Below, in pieces: positions 52,530 through 64,000 of a stretch of DNA of 64,000 nucleotides; positions within the stretch are counted from its first letter, which is position 1; each line of letters starts with the position of its first letter. The stretch is from Nocardioides cremeus (GTDB lineage: Bacteria; Actinomycetota; Actinomycetes; Propionibacteriales; Nocardioidaceae). The DNA is taken from NCBI RefSeq assembly GCF_030518195.1, contig NZ_JAULSC010000020.1, positions 1 to 64,000 on the forward strand, given 5' to 3'. A model generated the notes under the pieces. It was not told where the DNA came from and did not search any database. It saw only the letters and a program-made list of their open reading frames with translations. Position numbers and translations under genes: made by a program.

Positions 52530-52679
52530 GATGGGTCGTGGCCTGGGTCGTGGCCTGGGTCGCGGTCTGAGTCGTGGCTCGAGTCGTGTGCCTCGGGACG
52601 CGCCAGGACGCGTCCACGGCCCACGACCCGACCCACAACCCGGACCACGACCCGACCCGCGACCCGGACCACGACCCAC
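52530..52679. repeat. 12-bp repeat hairpin, copy B
   Basis: Five degenerate units of CCTGGGTCGTGG (52530-52589), core GGACGCG (52596-52602) / CGCGTCC (52609-52615), then five reverse-complement units such as CCCACGACCCGA (52620-52679). The plan matches copy A about 1 kb away on the other side of the AbiEi-like gene. It ends 44 bases before the NAD(P)HX repair gene start. Confidence 0.75.
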
Positions 52680-52723
52680 GGGGGCGAGCCGGGGCGCAGA
52701 CCGGCGCACTAGCCTGCGAAGGC

Positions 52724-54136
52724 ATGAGGCAGGCGCACACGGTGGAGCAGGTCCGGACGGCGGAGGCGGCGCTGATGGCGCAGCTGCCGGAGGGGGCGCT
52801 GATGATGCGCGCCGCGCACGGGCTGGCGCACGCGGTCGCCGACTGGCTGGGCTCGACGTACGGCCGGCGGGTGCTGCTGCTGGTCGGCTCCGGCGACAAC
52901 GGCGGTGACGCCCTGCACGCCGGCGCGCTGCTGGCCCGGCGCGGGGCCGGGGTGGAGGCGTGGCTGCTCTCCGAGACCGTGCACGCCGGCGGGCTGGCCG
53001 CGCTGCGAGCGGCGGGCGGGCGGGTCGTGCCCGCCGACGGGGCGCAGGAGCCGCGCCCCGGTGCCCGACCCGACGTCGTGGTCGACGGCATCGTCGGCAT
53101 CGGTGGAAAGCCGGGCCTGCGACCGGGGGCCCAGCACGCGCTGGCCCGGCTCGAGGGGGTGCCGGTGGTCGCGGTCGACGTGCCGAGCGGCGTCGACGTC
53201 GACACCGGCCAGACCCCCGAGCCCCACGTGCACGCCGACCTCACCGTCACCTTCGGCACCCACAAGCCCGCCCACCTCGTCGACCCCGCGGCCGGTGCCT
53301 GCGGGGTGGTGCACCTCGTTGACATCGGGCTCGACCTGCCCGAGCCCGGTCTGGAGAGCCTGCAGGCCGCCGACGTCGCGCGGCTGCTGCCCCGCCCGGC
53401 CGACGAGGCCCAGAAGTACACCCGCGGCGTCGTCGGGGTGCGCGCCGGCTCCGAGACCTACCCGGGCGCCGGGCTGCTCAGCGTCGCCGGTGCCGCGACC
53501 GGCTTCGCCGGCATGGTCCGGTACGTCGGCGACGTCGCCGTCGGCGACCGGGTGCGGGCCGCGCACCCGGAGGTGGTCGGCGCCGGCCGGGTCCAGGCCT
53601 GGGTCGTCGGCTCGGGGGCCGGCGACGGGGCGGCCGCCACCCTCGCCGAGGCGCTCGCCGACGCCCGCGAGCACGACCTGCCGCTGGTCGTCGACGCCGA
53701 CGCGTTGCAGCACCTCGAGGCCCCGCTCGACGTGGCGGCGGTGCTCACCCCGCACGCCGGCGAGCTGGCTCGGATGCTGGGGGAGGAGCGCGCCGACATC
53801 GAGGCCCGACCGCTGCACTTCGCCCGCGAGGCCGCGCGCCGCTACGGCTGCGTGGTGCTGCTCAAGGGCCACCACACCCTCGTCAGCGCCCCCGAGGGAC
53901 GGGTGCGGGCCACCACCACCGGCACGCCCTGGCTGGCCACCGCGGGCGCCGGCGACGTGCTCGGCGGGATGGTCGGGGCGCTGCTGGCGGCGGGGCTGAG
54001 CCCCTTCGACGCCGCCAGCGTCGGGTCGTGGCTGCACGGGGCCGCCGCGACCACGGTCTCGCGCGGGGCCCCCATCGTGGCGGGGCAGGTCGCCGGCGCC
54101 GTCGCCGACGTCGTGCGGACCCTGCCCGCGCCGTGA
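52724..54136 (+). CDS. nnr: Bifunctional NAD(P)H-hydrate epimerase/dehydratase
   Basis: A 470-residue fusion. The N-terminal YjeF/epimerase domain has VLLLVGSGDNGGDALHAG near residue 48 and VVAVDVPSGVDVDTG near 145. The C-terminal dehydratase domain has YTRGVVGVRAGSETYPGAG near 228, VVLLKGHHTLVSAPEG near 378 and TPWLATAGAGDVLGGMVGAL near 405. It repairs hydrated NAD(P)H. ATG 52724. It is followed 25 bases later by alr. Confidence 0.92.
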   Translation: MRQAHTVEQVRTAEAALMAQLPEGALMMRAAHGLAHAVADWLGSTYGRRVLLLVGSGDNGGDALHAGALLARRGAGVEAWLLSETVHAGGLAALRAAGGRVVPADGAQEPRPGARPDVVVDGIVGIGGKPGLRPGAQHALARLEGVPVVAVDVPSGVDVDTGQTPEPHVHADLTVTFGTHKPAHLVDPAAGACGVVHLVDIGLDLPEPGLESLQAADVARLLPRPADEAQKYTRGVVGVRAGSETYPGAGLLSVAGAATGFAGMVRYVGDVAVGDRVRAAHPEVVGAGRVQAWVVGSGAGDGAAATLAEALADAREHDLPLVVDADALQHLEAPLDVAAVLTPHAGELARMLGEERADIEARPLHFAREAARRYGCVVLLKGHHTLVSAPEGRVRATTTGTPWLATAGAGDVLGGMVGALLAAGLSPFDAASVGSWLHGAAATTVSRGAPIVAGQVAGAVADVVRTLPAP

Positions 54137-54161
54137 GCCCCCGGGTGGGAGAATGGTGGCG

Positions 54162-55358
54162 ATGAGCCTCCAGCACGACGCACGGCGCGCCGAGATCGTC
54201 GTCGACCTGGCGGCGGTCCGCCACAACGTGCGCCGGCTCGCCGCCGAGGTCGGGCCCGACGTGGCCCTGATGGTGGTCGTCAAGGCCGACGCCTACGGCC
54301 ACGGCCTGCTGCCGGTCGCCCGCGCCGCCCGCGAGGCGGGGGCGCCCTGGCTCGGGGTGGCCACCCTCGACGAGGCGCTGGCGCTGCGTGCGGGCGGCGA
54401 CACCGGCCGCCTGCTGGCCTGGCTGACCGTGCCCGGCGAGGACTGGGCGCCGGCGGTCGCCGCCGACGTCGACGTGACGGCGTACACCACCGGCGAGCTC
54501 GACGACCTCGTCGACGCCGTGGCCCGCGCCGGGCGCCCCGCGCGCCTGCAGCTCAAGATCGACACCGGGCTCAACCGCGGCGGCTGCACCCCCGCCGACT
54601 GGCCGGCCCTGGTCGCCGCCGCCCGCGAGGGCGAGCGCGCCGGGCACTGGCGCGTCACCGGGATCTGGTCGCACCTCGCCGTCGCCGACGAGCCCGAGCA
54701 CCCCGCCAACGACGCCCAGGAGAAGGTCTTCCGCGAGGCCGTCGAGACCGCCGAGGCCGCCGGGCTCGACCCCGAGGTCCGCCACCTGGCCAACTCCGCC
54801 GGCGCGCTGCTGCGGCCCTCGGCGCGCTTCGACCTGGTGCGCGCCGGGATCGCCTCCTACGGCCTCGACCCCGCGCCCGGCCGCACCCCCGACATCGGCC
54901 TGCGCCCCGCGATGACCGCGAGCGCGACCGTGGCGATGACCAAGCGGCTGGCGCCCGGCGACGGGGTCTCCTACGGCCACACCTGGGTCGCCGACGAGCC
55001 GGTCACCGTCGGCCTGCTGCCGGTGGGGTACGCCGACGGCGTGCCGCGCCACGCCGGCAACACCGCCCACGTCGGCGTCGCCGGCACACGCCGCCCGGTG
55101 CGGGGGCGGGTGTGCATGGACCAGCTGGTCGTCGAGCTGGCCGGCCCCGGCGAGGAGCCGGCCGTCGCCGCGGGCGAGCGGGTGGTGCTCTTCGGACGCG
55201 CCCCCGACCCGACCGCGCAGGACTGGGCCGAGGCGTGCGGCACCATCTCCTACGAGATCGTCAGCAGGATCGGTGGGCGATTCACCCGCCGCTGGACCGA
55301 CACGGACACAGAGCACACCCACACCGACACCGACACCCACACCGAGGAGCAGCCGTGA
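54162..55358 (+). CDS. alr: Alanine racemase with His/Thr/Asp-rich tail
   Basis: A 398-residue PLP enzyme: catalytic Lys in MVVVKADAYGHGLLPVA near residue 37, GIWSHLAVADEP near 167, the second catalytic Tyr in GDGVSYGHTWVADEP near 268 and VCMDQLVVEL near 318. It makes D-alanine for peptidoglycan. ATG 54162; an earlier ATG nine bases upstream is also open. The C-terminus has an unusual tail, TDTDTEHTHTDTDTHTEEQP, encoded by a short ACCGACAC repeat. Stop overlaps the next start (GTGA). Confidence 0.93.
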   Translation: MSLQHDARRAEIVVDLAAVRHNVRRLAAEVGPDVALMVVVKADAYGHGLLPVARAAREAGAPWLGVATLDEALALRAGGDTGRLLAWLTVPGEDWAPAVAADVDVTAYTTGELDDLVDAVARAGRPARLQLKIDTGLNRGGCTPADWPALVAAAREGERAGHWRVTGIWSHLAVADEPEHPANDAQEKVFREAVETAEAAGLDPEVRHLANSAGALLRPSARFDLVRAGIASYGLDPAPGRTPDIGLRPAMTASATVAMTKRLAPGDGVSYGHTWVADEPVTVGLLPVGYADGVPRHAGNTAHVGVAGTRRPVRGRVCMDQLVVELAGPGEEPAVAAGERVVLFGRAPDPTAQDWAEACGTISYEIVSRIGGRFTRRWTDTDTEHTHTDTDTHTEEQP

Positions 55359-56446
55359 ACATGCGTCGTCGCGTGGCCGGCCTGGCCGGCGCCCTGGCGG
55401 GCGTCGCGGTGGCCGGCACCGCCGCCGAGGTCGCGCGCCGTCGCCGGGTCATCGCCCGCCGCGGCGCCGGCGACCGCGCCCCGCTGGGCTCGCTGCGCGC
55501 GGTCGCGCGCACCGTCGTCGCCGACGACGGCCTGCCGCTGCACGTCGAGGTCGACGAAGCCGACGCGCATGACCCGGCCGACCCCACCGGCCCGGCCCAC
55601 CAGCCGCTGACGGTCCTGTTCGTGCACGGCTACGCCCTCAACCTCGACACCTGGCACTTCCAGCGCGCGGGCTACCGCGGGCTGGTGCGCACCGTCTTCT
55701 ACGACCAGCGCTCCCACGGGCGGTCGGGACGCTCCTCCCTCGAGCACGCCACCATCGACCAGCTCGGCCGCGACCTGGCCAGGGTGCTGGAGGCCGAGGT
55801 CCCCGACGGCCCGGTCGTGCTGGTGGGCCACTCGATGGGCGGGATGACCATCATCGCGCTCGCCGAGCAGCACCCCGAGCTCTTCGGCGACCGCGTGGTC
55901 GGCGTCGGCCTGGTCTCCACGACCGCCGGCGGCCTCGACGTGGGGCGGCTGCTGCTGCCGGTGGTCCCGGCCAAGCTGGCCGGACCCTTCCTGGGTCGTG
56001 CCGTGGGCCGGGCCATGGTCCCGCTGGCGCGCGGCCACCGGCTCATCGACCTGGCCCGGCGCCTGGGCGGCTCGGTGGCGCTGGTGGCCACCGACCTGTT
56101 CGCCTTCGGCGGCGAGGTGCCCGAGTCCTACGTGCGCCACGTCGACCAGATGCTGGCCCGCACCCCCTTCGAGGTCGTGGCCGAGTTCTTCCCCAGCTTC
56201 GAGTCGCTCGACAAGTTCCACGTCGTCGAGGGGCTGAGCCGGGTGCCGGTCTCGATCATCTGCGGCACCGCCGACCGGGTCACCTCGATCGGGCACAGCC
56301 GCAAGCTGCACGCCCACATCGAGGGCTCGCGCCTGGTCGAGGTCGAGGGCGCCGGGCACATGGTGGTCATGGAGAGCCACGACCAGGTCAACGCCGAGCT
56401 CGACCAGCTCATCGCGGCCGCGACCGAGCGGGCGGAGCAGCGGTGA
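55355..56446 (+). CDS. Alpha/beta hydrolase, membrane-associated
   Basis: A 363-residue protein with an N-terminal hydrophobic segment (LAGALAGVAVAGTAAEV), then an alpha/beta-hydrolase fold: oxyanion HGYALNLDTW near residue 90, nucleophile VGHSMGGMTIIALAEQ near 158 (Ser), and a C-terminal GAGHMVVMESHD (catalytic His near 340). The substrate is unknown. GTG start overlaps the alr stop and the stop overlaps the next GTG, so it is tightly coupled with alr and tsaE. An alternative ATG lies two codons in. Confidence 0.85.
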   Translation: MNMRRRVAGLAGALAGVAVAGTAAEVARRRRVIARRGAGDRAPLGSLRAVARTVVADDGLPLHVEVDEADAHDPADPTGPAHQPLTVLFVHGYALNLDTWHFQRAGYRGLVRTVFYDQRSHGRSGRSSLEHATIDQLGRDLARVLEAEVPDGPVVLVGHSMGGMTIIALAEQHPELFGDRVVGVGLVSTTAGGLDVGRLLLPVVPAKLAGPFLGRAVGRAMVPLARGHRLIDLARRLGGSVALVATDLFAFGGEVPESYVRHVDQMLARTPFEVVAEFFPSFESLDKFHVVEGLSRVPVSIICGTADRVTSIGHSRKLHAHIEGSRLVEVEGAGHMVVMESHDQVNAELDQLIAAATERAEQR

Positions 56447-57423
56447 GCGCGGCGCGCGAGGAGACCCGGGCGCGTCCCGCGGTCGTCGTACGACGCGTGG
56501 GGCCGGAGGCGGCCGAGCAGGTGATGCACGTGGTGCACGAGGCGTTCTCGGCGCGACCGCCGCTCGACCCGCCGCCGGGGGCGCTGAAGGAGACGGTGCA
56601 CACGATCCGCGGCAAGCTCGCCGACGGCGGCGGGCTGCTGGCCTGCATCGACGACGAGCCGGTCGGCACCCTGATCCTCGACCCGATCGGGTCGTCCACC
56701 TACATCCGCCGCTTCGGCGTGGTGCCGGGCCAGCAGGGCCTCGGCATCGCCGGCCGGCTGATCGACGCCGCCGTCGACGCGGTGGCCGACTCGGGCCGCG
56801 GCACCGACGACCTGATCGTGCAGGCCCGCGAGGAGCTGCCCCAGACGGTGCGCTTCTGGGACCGCCAGGGCTTCCGCGAGATCCGGCGCTACTCGCCGTT
56901 GGTCGAGATGCGTCGCCCGCTGCGCACCGCCGTCTTCCAGGCGCCCACCGCCGACGCGATGCGCGGCATCGGCCGCTCCCTGGCCGGCCAGCTCACCCAC
57001 GGCGACCTGGTGGTGCTCACCGGCGACCTCGGCGCCGGCAAGACCACCTTCACCCAGGGCCTCGGGGCCGGGCTCGGCGTGCGCGGCAACGTCACCTCGC
57101 CCACCTTCGTCATCGCCCGGGTGCACCCCTCCACGGTCGGCGGGCCCGAGCTCGTGCACGTCGACGCCTACCGGCTCGACGGCCTCGAGGAGCTCGACGA
57201 CCTCGACCTCGACACCTCCCTCGAGGAGGCCGTGACCGTCGTCGAGTGGGGTGAGGACCTCGCCGAGGGCCTCTCCGAGTCGCGCCTCGAGATCCGCATC
57301 GTGCGGGCGATCGGCGACCCGGCCGAGCCGCCCGACCCGGCCTCGCCGTTCGACCCGCGGCGGGTCGAGGTCACCCCCGTCGGGCCCCGCTGGCACGCGC
57401 TGTCCTTCCGCGCACTGGGCTGA
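56443..57423 (+). CDS. tsaE: GNAT acetyltransferase - TsaE fusion
   Basis: A 326-residue fusion. Residues ~10-165 are a GNAT domain (FGVVPGQQGLGIAGRLIDAA). Residues ~175-320 are TsaE: Walker A LTGDLGAGKTTFTQGL near 200, VTSPTFVIARVHPS near 222, HVDAYRLDG near 245, TVVEWGEDLAE near 267. TsaE is the ATPase of the tRNA t6A (threonylcarbamoyladenosine) machinery. GTG start overlaps the hydrolase stop. Its usual partners tsaB/tsaD are not next to it in this window. The GNAT role is unknown. Confidence 0.85.
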   Translation: MSAAREETRARPAVVVRRVGPEAAEQVMHVVHEAFSARPPLDPPPGALKETVHTIRGKLADGGGLLACIDDEPVGTLILDPIGSSTYIRRFGVVPGQQGLGIAGRLIDAAVDAVADSGRGTDDLIVQAREELPQTVRFWDRQGFREIRRYSPLVEMRRPLRTAVFQAPTADAMRGIGRSLAGQLTHGDLVVLTGDLGAGKTTFTQGLGAGLGVRGNVTSPTFVIARVHPSTVGGPELVHVDAYRLDGLEELDDLDLDTSLEEAVTVVEWGEDLAEGLSESRLEIRIVRAIGDPAEPPDPASPFDPRRVEVTPVGPRWHALSFRALG

Positions 57424-57431
57424 GACGCGCC

Positions 57432-57977
57432 GTGTCCGGCGTCGAGGTGCTCGAGGGCCCCGGCGACGAGCCCCGCGACCCGCGCGGCGTACGCCGCCGG
57501 CGGCTGCTGGTGGGCGCGCTCGCGCTGCTGCTCCTCGTCGGCCTGGCGGTGGCCGCCGTCGACGCCCGGCGCCGCGACAGCGAGACCGCACGGGTCGCGG
57601 CGTGCGGCGAGGAGGCCCGGGCGGCCACGCAGCGCTCCGACACGGTGCTCTCGGCGATGGTCGACTACCTGCGTCCGGCGCTGGCGGCGATCCCCGAGAG
57701 CAGCGGGCGCGACAGCTTCTACGCCCTGGTGGCGGGCGAGGCGGCCCGGGTGCGCCCGGGCCTGCAGCGCGCACTGGAGGAGTGCCGCGCCGTCGAGGTG
57801 TGGTCGTGGCACGACGACCTGCGCGAGCAGCGGGCGGCGTACGTCGCCCACCTCGCCGCCCAGCTCGGGTTCACCGGCGACGTGGCAGCCGACGGGCGCG
57901 TCCTCTACGCCGACGACCCCGAGCGCGCCGAGCGGCTCGCCGAGCTCCGGGAGCGTGCCTTCGGGTCCCGCGAGTGA
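57432..57977 (+). CDS. Small membrane-anchored protein of unknown function
   Basis: A 181-residue protein with one N-terminal membrane helix (LLVGALALLLLVGLAVAAV, residues ~25-45) and an alanine-, arginine- and glutamate-rich helical extracytoplasmic domain with two cysteines (VAACGEEAR, LEECRAVEV). No family recognised. GTG start eight bases after tsaE, so probably in the same transcript. A hairpin follows 53 bases after the stop. Confidence 0.6.
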   Translation: MSGVEVLEGPGDEPRDPRGVRRRRLLVGALALLLLVGLAVAAVDARRRDSETARVAACGEEARAATQRSDTVLSAMVDYLRPALAAIPESSGRDSFYALVAGEAARVRPGLQRALEECRAVEVWSWHDDLREQRAAYVAHLAAQLGFTGDVAADGRVLYADDPERAERLAELRERAFGSRE

Positions 57978-58030
57978 CGGACTCGGCGACCGTCGGTGCC
58001 CGGCCGTAGACTCGAGGGCGCTGCACCGCA

Positions 58031-58055
58031 CCCCCGCCTCGAGCCCGAGCGGGGG
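58031..58055 (+). terminator. GC-rich hairpin upstream of mfd
   Basis: CCCCCG-C-CTCG pairs with CGAG-CGGGGG around loop AGCC (10 bp, one bulge), between the small membrane protein and mfd. Followed by CGTTCCC, with no T-run. Possible terminator of the alr-tsaE operon, or a leader structure. Confidence 0.5.
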
Positions 58056-58101
58056 CGTTCCCTGTGCTTGACGCACCAGCGACCACCAGGAGCCTGCGCA
58101 C

Positions 58102-61749
<3,648 letters not shown>

Positions 61750-61816
61750 GCGGCTGGTTCAATGTGACCAGTCGAATGTGACCCGGCCCTCACCGCCGTC
61801 ATCCCAAGGAGCTCCC

Positions 61817-62503
61817 GTGCGTCTGTCCCGTCCCCTCGCCGGTCTCGCCGCCGCGGCCCTGCTGGGCACCGGTGCGCTCTCCGGGTGCGGCCTCTCCGAC
61901 ATCCAGGCGGCGCCCGGCGTGGCCGCCGAGGTGCGCGGGACCGAGATCAGCGTCGAGGAGGTCGACCAGCTCTCGGCGACCACCTGCGAGGTGCTGCGCA
62001 GCAACCCCGAGCTGCTGGGTCAGGGCTACACCGGCTCGACGGTGCGCGACACCGTGCTGGCCCAGCTGGCCCAGCGCGAGATCGCCGACGCGATCGCCGC
62101 CGAGAACGACATCGACGGCGACCCGGTCTACGCCCGGGCCGCCCAGCAGGCCCGCCTGGGCCTGGCCCAGGCCGACTCCGAGCAGCTCGAGGAGGTGCTC
62201 CCGGTCTTCGCCTCCAGCAGCTACCTGCGCGCCGTCGTCGCCCAGGTCGTCGATCCCTCGCTGCCGGCCGATGCCGACGAGGCCACCGCCATGGCGGCGT
62301 ACCAGACCTACCTCTCGGCGTGGGAGGCGGCCAACCCCGTCACCACCAACCCGCTCTTCACCGAGGTCGACTTCTCCGCGCCCCAGCAGCGGCGCAACGA
62401 GCTGTCGGTCGCGGTCAGCGACGAGGCCGTCGAGCTGCTGACGCTGGACCCGGCGGCGGTGCGGCTCGAGGAGCGGCTGCCGGCCTCCCAGCGCTGCACC
62501 TGA
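61817..62503 (+). CDS. SurA-N-like lipoprotein
   Basis: A 228-residue protein with a lipoprotein signal: hydrophobic LAGLAAAALLGTGALSGC, with the LSGC lipobox cysteine near residue 24. A SurA N-terminal-like chaperone region (VEEVDQLSATTCEVL...VRDTVLAQLAQREIADAIAAENDI) follows. This lipoprotein is commonly found between mfd and mazG in actinobacteria. GTG 61817 with AAGGAG five to six bases upstream. Function: probably envelope protein folding; no isomerase domain is evident. Confidence 0.8.
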   Translation: MRLSRPLAGLAAAALLGTGALSGCGLSDIQAAPGVAAEVRGTEISVEEVDQLSATTCEVLRSNPELLGQGYTGSTVRDTVLAQLAQREIADAIAAENDIDGDPVYARAAQQARLGLAQADSEQLEEVLPVFASSSYLRAVVAQVVDPSLPADADEATAMAAYQTYLSAWEAANPVTTNPLFTEVDFSAPQQRRNELSVAVSDEAVELLTLDPAAVRLEERLPASQRCT

Positions 62504-62521
62504 GCCGGCGGTGAGCGGTCG

Positions 62522-63169
62522 GTGAGCGGACAGGGCGACGAGTCGGTCGAACCGCTCCTCGAGCTGCGCGCGGTGATGGCCCGGCTGCGGGCCGAGTGCC
62601 CGTGGAAGGCCGAGCAGACGCACCGCTCGTTGGTGCGCTACCTGCTCGAGGAGACCCACGAGACGGTCGAGGCCGTCGACCGGCTCGCGGCGGGGGAGCC
62701 CGGCGCGGTCGAGCACCTGCGCGAGGAGCTCGGCGATCTGCTGCTGCAGGTCTACTTCCACGCCGCGGTCGCCGCCGAGGCCGGCGGCTTCGACATCGAC
62801 GACGTGGCCCGCGGCATCACCGACAAGATGGTGCGCCGCAACCCGCACGTCTTCGGCGACGAGGCCGACCAGGGCGGTGGGGCCGGTCAGGTGCCCGATG
62901 CCGCGGCGGTCAACGAGCGCTGGCAGCAGATCAAGGCCGCCGAGAAGTCCCACCGCACCACCGTCGACGAGGGCGTCCCCGCCGGCCTGCCCGCGCTGCT
63001 GTACGCCGACAAGGTGCTCGACCGGTTGCACCGCGCCGGCCGCGACGTCGGCCTCGACCCGGCCTCCACCGACCTCGGTGAGCGCCTCCTCGCCCTCGTC
63101 GAGGAGGCCCGTGTCGACGGCCTCGACCCCGAGCAGGCCCTGCGCGACGCCGTACGCCGCCGCACCTGA
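62522..63169 (+). CDS. mazG: Nucleoside triphosphate pyrophosphohydrolase MazG
   Basis: A 215-residue MazG: LLELRAVMARLRAECPWKAEQTH near the start, LLEETHETVEAVDRL (metal-binding Glu), LREELGDLLLQVYFHAAVA near residue 65, and ITDKMVRRNPHVFGDE near 100. It hydrolyses NTPs to NMPs. GTG 62522, 18 bases after the lipoprotein stop. The C-terminal second domain is shortened relative to E. coli MazG (263 residues). A 22-bp tandem repeat starts at its stop codon. Confidence 0.9.
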   Translation: MSGQGDESVEPLLELRAVMARLRAECPWKAEQTHRSLVRYLLEETHETVEAVDRLAAGEPGAVEHLREELGDLLLQVYFHAAVAAEAGGFDIDDVARGITDKMVRRNPHVFGDEADQGGGAGQVPDAAAVNERWQQIKAAEKSHRTTVDEGVPAGLPALLYADKVLDRLHRAGRDVGLDPASTDLGERLLALVEEARVDGLDPEQALRDAVRRRT

Positions 63170-63250
63170 CCCGGCCCCAACGTCCCGCCGACCCGGCCCC
63201 AACTTCCCGCCGACCCGGCCCGAACTTCGCGTCGAGCCGGCCCGGACCGG
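63168..63250. repeat. 22-bp tandem repeat, locus 2
   Basis: Three units start at 63168, 63190 and 63212 (GACCCGGCCCCAACGTCCCG, GACCCGGCCCCAACTTCCCG, GACCCGGCCCGAACTTCGCG plus two bases each) and a partial fourth at 63234. The first begins inside mazG's TGA stop. The GACCCGGCCCGAA core also occurs at 34868-34933. Confidence 0.72.
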
Positions 63251-63314
63251 CAACCCCGACAGACATGCCCGGCCGGGTGAGAGGCCCGCGCGATGAGATG
63301 GGTACGGGGCGCCC

Positions 63315-64000
63315 ATGCGAACAGTCGGAGTGGAGGAGGAGCTGCTGCTCGTCGACCCGCAGTCGGGTCGGCCTCGGGCGGTGGCGGGCCAGGTGCTGCG
63401 GCACAGCGGGCAGGACGTCGGCGAGGCCGGTGGTGGCTCGCTCGGCCACGAGCTGCAGCAGGAGCAGCTGGAGACCGACACGGCGCCGCACACCTCGATG
63501 GACGACCTGCGCAAGGAGCTGTGCGGGTGGCGCGCCCGAGTGGACCGGGCGGCCCGCGCGGGCGGGGCCCGAGCGCTCGCCTCGGGCACCTCACCGGTGC
63601 ACGTCGACCCGCACCTGGTGCGCGACGAGCGCTTCGTGGAGATCGAAGAACGCTACGGCCTGACCGTTCACGAGCAGCTGACGTGCGCCTGCCACGTGCA
63701 CGTCGCGGTGGACTCCGACGACGAGGCCGTCGGTGCGATGGACCGGATCCGCGTCTGGCTGCCCGTGCTGCTCGCCCTGAGCTCCAACTCGCCGTTCTGG
63801 CAGGGGGAGGACACCAGGTACGCCAGCTTCCGCTGGCAGGCGCTGTCGCGCTGGCCGACATCGGGGCCGACCGACCTGCACGGCACGGCTGCGGCGTACC
63901 GTCGCCACGTCGAGGCGCTGCTGGCCACCGAGGTGCTGATCGACGAGGGCATGGTCTATGCCGACGCCCGGCCGTCGCACACCTACCCGACGCTGGAGAT
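63315..64000 (+). CDS. Glutamate-cysteine ligase type 2 (YbdK/EgtA-like), partial
   Basis: The 228 visible residues start MRTVGVEEELLLVDP, the glutamate-binding VGVEEELLL motif of GCS2 ligases. HELQQEQLETDTAPHTSMDD near residue 45, the catalytic TCACHVHVAVDSDDEAV near 120, and LLALSSNSPFWQG near 150 follow. The family includes carboxylate-amine ligases and EgtA, the first enzyme of ergothioneine synthesis; no egtBCD is visible, so the product is unclear. ATG at 63315. The C-terminal part runs past the window end. Confidence 0.85.
   Translation, partial: MRTVGVEEELLLVDPQSGRPRAVAGQVLRHSGQDVGEAGGGSLGHELQQEQLETDTAPHTSMDDLRKELCGWRARVDRAARAGGARALASGTSPVHVDPHLVRDERFVEIEERYGLTVHEQLTCACHVHVAVDSDDEAVGAMDRIRVWLPVLLALSSNSPFWQGEDTRYASFRWQALSRWPTSGPTDLHGTAAAYRRHVEALLATEVLIDEGMVYADARPSHTYPTLE

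Noticed and set aside
51418..52570. C-terminal extension of the amidase to 1233 residues
   Set aside because: This is readthrough in the wrong frame after a one-base shift; it encodes only repeat-derived sequence (LGRGLGRG).
51418..52679. 12-bp repeat arrays as a CRISPR
   Set aside because: Units are contiguous without unique spacers, too short, and arranged as inverted arms.

Overview
The window is very GC-rich, uses many GTG starts and ATGA/GTGA stop-start overlaps, and carries an actinobacterial core gene order (rplM-rpsI-glmM, coaA, glmS-acpS-NAD(P)HX repair-alr-hydrolase-tsaE, mfd-mazG). The proteins and the intergenic repeats look most like Nocardioides or a close Propionibacteriales relative. 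This is inference from gene content. It is chromosomal, mostly housekeeping sequence with small accessory patches. I saw no rRNA, tRNA, prophage or CRISPR array.

Layout. 1-2.4 kb: the end of an IS3-type insertion sequence has truncated a PLD-nuclease/DEAD helicase gene, followed by a 37-residue zinc-ribbon ORF. 2.4-5.7 kb: TauE/SafE permease and a large secreted hydrolase carrying a REP-like insert. 5.7-9.6 kb (minus): five-gene unit of ECF sigma factor, zf-HC2 membrane anti-sigma, ABC ATPase and two membrane proteins. 9.8-17 kb: SWIM/SNF2 ATPase, a WXG-type secreted-effector cluster, and a YbjN-like protein. 17-21.2 kb: a nuclease, DUF488, a methyltransferase, a STAS protein, a DNA glycosylase-like protein and an isochorismatase, punctuated by four copies of a ~51-bp stem-loop that supplies stop codons. 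21.8-34.9 kb: unknown Rossmann protein, BASS transporter, two more STAS proteins, App1 phosphatase, FAD oxidoreductase, secreted PT-rich protein, GlsB, RlmC-type methyltransferase, ABC-F and tandem GNAT. 35-38.8 kb: HtrA-like protease, acyl-CoA synthetase and HAD hydrolase. 38.8-48.7 kb: citrate synthase, then ribosomal proteins L13/S9 and the amino-sugar/CoA/ACP genes, with an ABC exporter pair between. 48.9-52.7 kb: a secreted amidase with both dockerin-like and cohesin-like modules and a frameshift, then an AbiEi-like gene bracketed by two large hairpins built of 12-bp units. 52.7-64 kb: NAD(P)HX repair enzyme, alanine racemase, hydrolase, GNAT-TsaE fusion, Mfd, SurA-like lipoprotein, MazG, and the start of a glutamate-cysteine ligase cut by the window edge.

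How genes work together. glmM and glmS make glucosamine phosphates for UDP-GlcNAc and cell wall, and alr makes D-Ala for the same wall. coaA and acpS feed CoA and holo-ACP, used with the acyl-CoA synthetase. mfd couples repair to transcription. The sigma/anti-sigma/ABC unit looks like an envelope-stress or detoxification switch.

The most unusual signals are non-coding: five distinct repeat families placed at gene 3' ends (51-bp stem-loop, 22-bp tandem repeat, 12-bp hairpin arrays, an FseI-type inverted repeat, and a perfect 42-bp palindrome). Among the proteins, the dockerin/amidase/cohesin architecture, the WXG cluster and two STAS proteins lacking the phospho-acceptor serine stand out.
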